Origin: Bacteroidaceae bacterium HV4-6-C5C
GTDB taxonomy: Bacteria; Bacteroidota; Bacteroidia; Bacteroidales; Bacteroidaceae
Direction: 5' to 3'
Length of the DNA: 64,000 nucleotides
NCBI GenBank assembly: GCA_007896885.1
Contig: VOIU01000006.1
Coordinates: 62,001-126,000, forward strand
Part shown: one piece after another, positions 62,393 to 64,000 of the stretch
How positions within the stretch are numbered: position 1 is the stretch's first letter
Layout: each line of letters starts with the position of its first letter
Notes under the pieces: model-generated
What the model saw: the letters and a program-made list of their open reading frames with translations, nothing else
Database searches by the model: none
What the model was told of the DNA's origin: nothing
Program-made: the position numbers and the translations under genes

Positions 62393-64000
62393 CTATTTCT
62401 GAGGTGATATACTTATAAAACCTGCCGGTATTCCCTGTACTTTTGCTGATGCTACACAATAACCTTTTACTATTGCTTTGATGGATGCTCTCCCATTCGA
62501 GGCTTGTATTTTACGTGATCCGGTGGAGGTTCCCATGTTTTGTATCAGTTTGCCTTCACCTAATAATTGAAACTCTATCTCTTTCTGTGAATCGAGACAG
62601 CGAATGCCCTTTTCATCTTTAATTTGCACTCTTATGAGTACCGTATCGCTTTTCCCAATAGGGGTGTAGCTCATTTCGATCTGAGCTTCTTTACCCCATT
62701 TAGCGGTTTGGTACTCTTGAGTTATTTTATCGGATATTTTCCCATTTATAGTGGTAGAAATAGCTTCGATTTCATTCATGCCCTCTTTTAATGAGACATT
62801 CCAATGTAATCCCGCAGCAGGGAAATCCTGACTGTTTCTTTTCCTCTTTCCTTGTGATTTGCCATTGACAAAAAGTTCTACTTCCGGACAATTAGAATAG
62901 ACAAGGTACTCCTTGGGTTCATTCGTTTTGCCCCATCTCACCGGCCAAGAATGACCATAAAGATGTATCATCGGCTTTTTGCTCCAATAAGATTGAAACA
63001 CATAATAGCTTTCTTTAGGAGTCAGATCCCTTTCTACTACACCTTTCTGATTGACGTACGGTATCGGATTCTCCGGTCTTAATGGAGTGGCAAAATCCTT
63101 GAATGTCCAAAAGGCTGAACCTGTGAGCCAAGGCATATTCTCTTGTTCTTTAAGGTGCCAGTCGAACAATCGGATGATATAAGACTCTGACCAATCCCCG
63201 TTTTTTGCAGCATTATTCATTCCGGCAAAGTCTCCTTCCATATTTCGTCCGGGGTGACTGTCGCCTCCCCACTCAGCATGGAAAAAATGATTTACGCTTT
63301 GCATCGCATTCATGCTCATATCCTTATAATCCTGGTAGCTTTTACTGTACCATCCTGCCCATATAGTCGGAGAGTAGACGTCGACAATATCACTGCAAAA
63401 GTCGCATCTGCGAATGCAGGTTTTTCTACTCCCATCCAACTGATGAGCAAGCGTATTGAGTTCACTCATGAAACTACGAATGGAATCTTTATCAAAAGTA
63501 GGGAAATCGCCCGGCCAATCATTTTCATTGCCTAATCCCCATAATATTACGGATGGATGGTTGAAATGCTGCTCGACCATGTTGGTGAGCATTCTGCGCG
63601 CTTGAGCTTTATAAGTCTCTCCTCCAAGTCCACCTCGGCACCAAGGTGTTTCCTCCCAAACTAAAAGGCCCAATTCATCGCATAAGTTTAATATAATATC
63701 CGATTGTTGATAGTGTCCAAGACGGATGAAATTTGCCCCCATTTCTTTTATCATCCGCATTTCCTTGATCATCATTTCTTCGGTTTCTGCAGCTCCTACG
63801 CCGGCTTGGTCTTCATGTCGATGGGTTCCCCGGAGTAGCAGACGTTTGCCGTTTAAGAAGAAGGGCCCTTTATCTTTGAACTCAAAAGTGCGGAAGCCAA
63901 AGCGCTCAATGGCATGCATGCTCTCGCCATCGGTCTGCAGAGTTACCTCACAAGTGTACAATTGCGGGTTTTCCGTATCCCAAAGTTGAGGCTTACGAAT
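62393..64000 (-). CDS. GH2-family glycoside hydrolase (beta-galactosidase/beta-glucuronidase-like), 5' end beyond window
   Basis: The frame is open to the right edge; 536 codons are visible and no true start is in view. The visible part begins in the first sandwich domain (PQLWDTENPQLYTCEV). It continues with FGFRTFEFKDKGPFFLNGKRLLLRG, the acid/base Glu in LGNENDW (codon 63524-63526) and nucleophile Glu in HAEWGG (codon 63272-63274), and ends in Ig-like domains. GH2 enzymes release beta-galactose, beta-mannose or beta-glucuronic acid. Neighbouring uxuA makes a glucuronide substrate attractive, but the Asn-x-Lys motif of glucuronidases was not seen. Confidence 0.88.
   Translation of the reverse strand: MRKPQLWDTENPQLYTCEVTLQTDGESMHAIERFGFRTFEFKDKGPFFLNGKRLLLRGTHRHEDQAGVGAAETEEMMIKEMRMIKEMGANFIRLGHYQQSDIILNLCDELGLLVWEETPWCRGGLGGETYKAQARRMLTNMVEQHFNHPSVILWGLGNENDWPGDFPTFDKDSIRSFMSELNTLAHQLDGSRKTCIRRCDFCSDIVDVYSPTIWAGWYSKSYQDYKDMSMNAMQSVNHFFHAEWGGDSHPGRNMEGDFAGMNNAAKNGDWSESYIIRLFDWHLKEQENMPWLTGSAFWTFKDFATPLRPENPIPYVNQKGVVERDLTPKESYYVFQSYWSKKPMIHLYGHSWPVRWGKTNEPKEYLVYSNCPEVELFVNGKSQGKRKRNSQDFPAAGLHWNVSLKEGMNEIEAISTTINGKISDKITQEYQTAKWGKEAQIEMSYTPIGKSDTVLIRVQIKDEKGIRCLDSQKEIEFQLLGEGKLIQNMGTSTGSRKIQASNGRASIKAIVKGYCVASAKVQGIPAGFISISPQK

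Overview
The window looks like a chromosomal stretch of a gut Bacteroides or close relative. Supporting signs are the moderately low GC, SusC/SusD pairs followed by secreted glycosidases, a hybrid two-component regulator, Bacteroides-type promoters (TTTG, 19-21 bases, TAnnTTTG), the ahpF-ahpC-oxyR/dps block, S46 dipeptidyl peptidase, and Asp as third metal ligand in YbeY. No species is assigned. No rRNA, tRNA, CRISPR array or insertion sequence was seen.

Layout. (1) 1-9.0 kb: the tail of a glycan-utilisation locus (end of a SusD, GH105-type unsaturated uronyl hydrolase, a GH63-like (alpha/alpha)6 glycosidase, an unassigned secreted protein, and a Ser-type sulfatase). The target is probably an acidic, sulfated glycan. 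(2) 9.2-16.8 kb: housekeeping genes (ybeY, SpmA/SpmB-like membrane protein, AlkD-like repair protein, ruvB, polysaccharide flippase, DPP7-type S46 peptidase). (3) 16.8-20.8 kb: peroxide defence (ahpC, ahpF, oxyR, divergent dps). (4) 21.2-34.0 kb: a compact alpha-1,6-mannan locus (SusC, SusD, SusE-like, GH76, GH125) with a convergent hybrid two-component regulator. A striking array of four TGCCA-N6-TGGCA units at exactly 22-bp pitch lies upstream of the regulator. (5) 34.4-40.5 kb: DEAD-box helicase, Tyr-phosphatase-like lipoprotein, SIS isomerase plus PfkB kinase pair, M16 peptidase. (6) 40.6-42.4 kb: a small Rrf2-like regulator, a 264-bp segment bounded by perfect 25-bp inverted repeats and carrying an outward promoter, and a tyrosine recombinase. 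(7) 42.8-44.6 kb: queH and a DUF5009-type membrane protein. (8) 44.7-59.6 kb: a beta-1,6-glucan-type locus (membrane-bound HTH regulator, SusC, SusD, GH30, surface glycan-binding protein, SGNH acetylesterase, GH5, GH3). (9) 60.3-64 kb: mannonate dehydratase, an SDR oxidoreductase, and a GH2 enzyme running off the right edge.

The best candidate for an unusual system is region 6. The two repeats each have a 7-7-7 structure (CCGTTAC, 7-bp asymmetric spacer, GTAACGG) in opposite orientation, as expected for a tyrosine-recombinase inversion site. A near-consensus promoter inside the segment points away from the Rrf2-like gene in this assembly (OFF); inversion would aim it at that gene. The recombinase gene ends 53 bp from the right repeat. 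This reads as a phase-variable transcription factor with its own invertase.

Starts were moved inward where the longest open frame began at an implausible codon or lacked family support (oxyR, the first and second susC, the second susD, the M16 peptidase and the AlkD-like gene).
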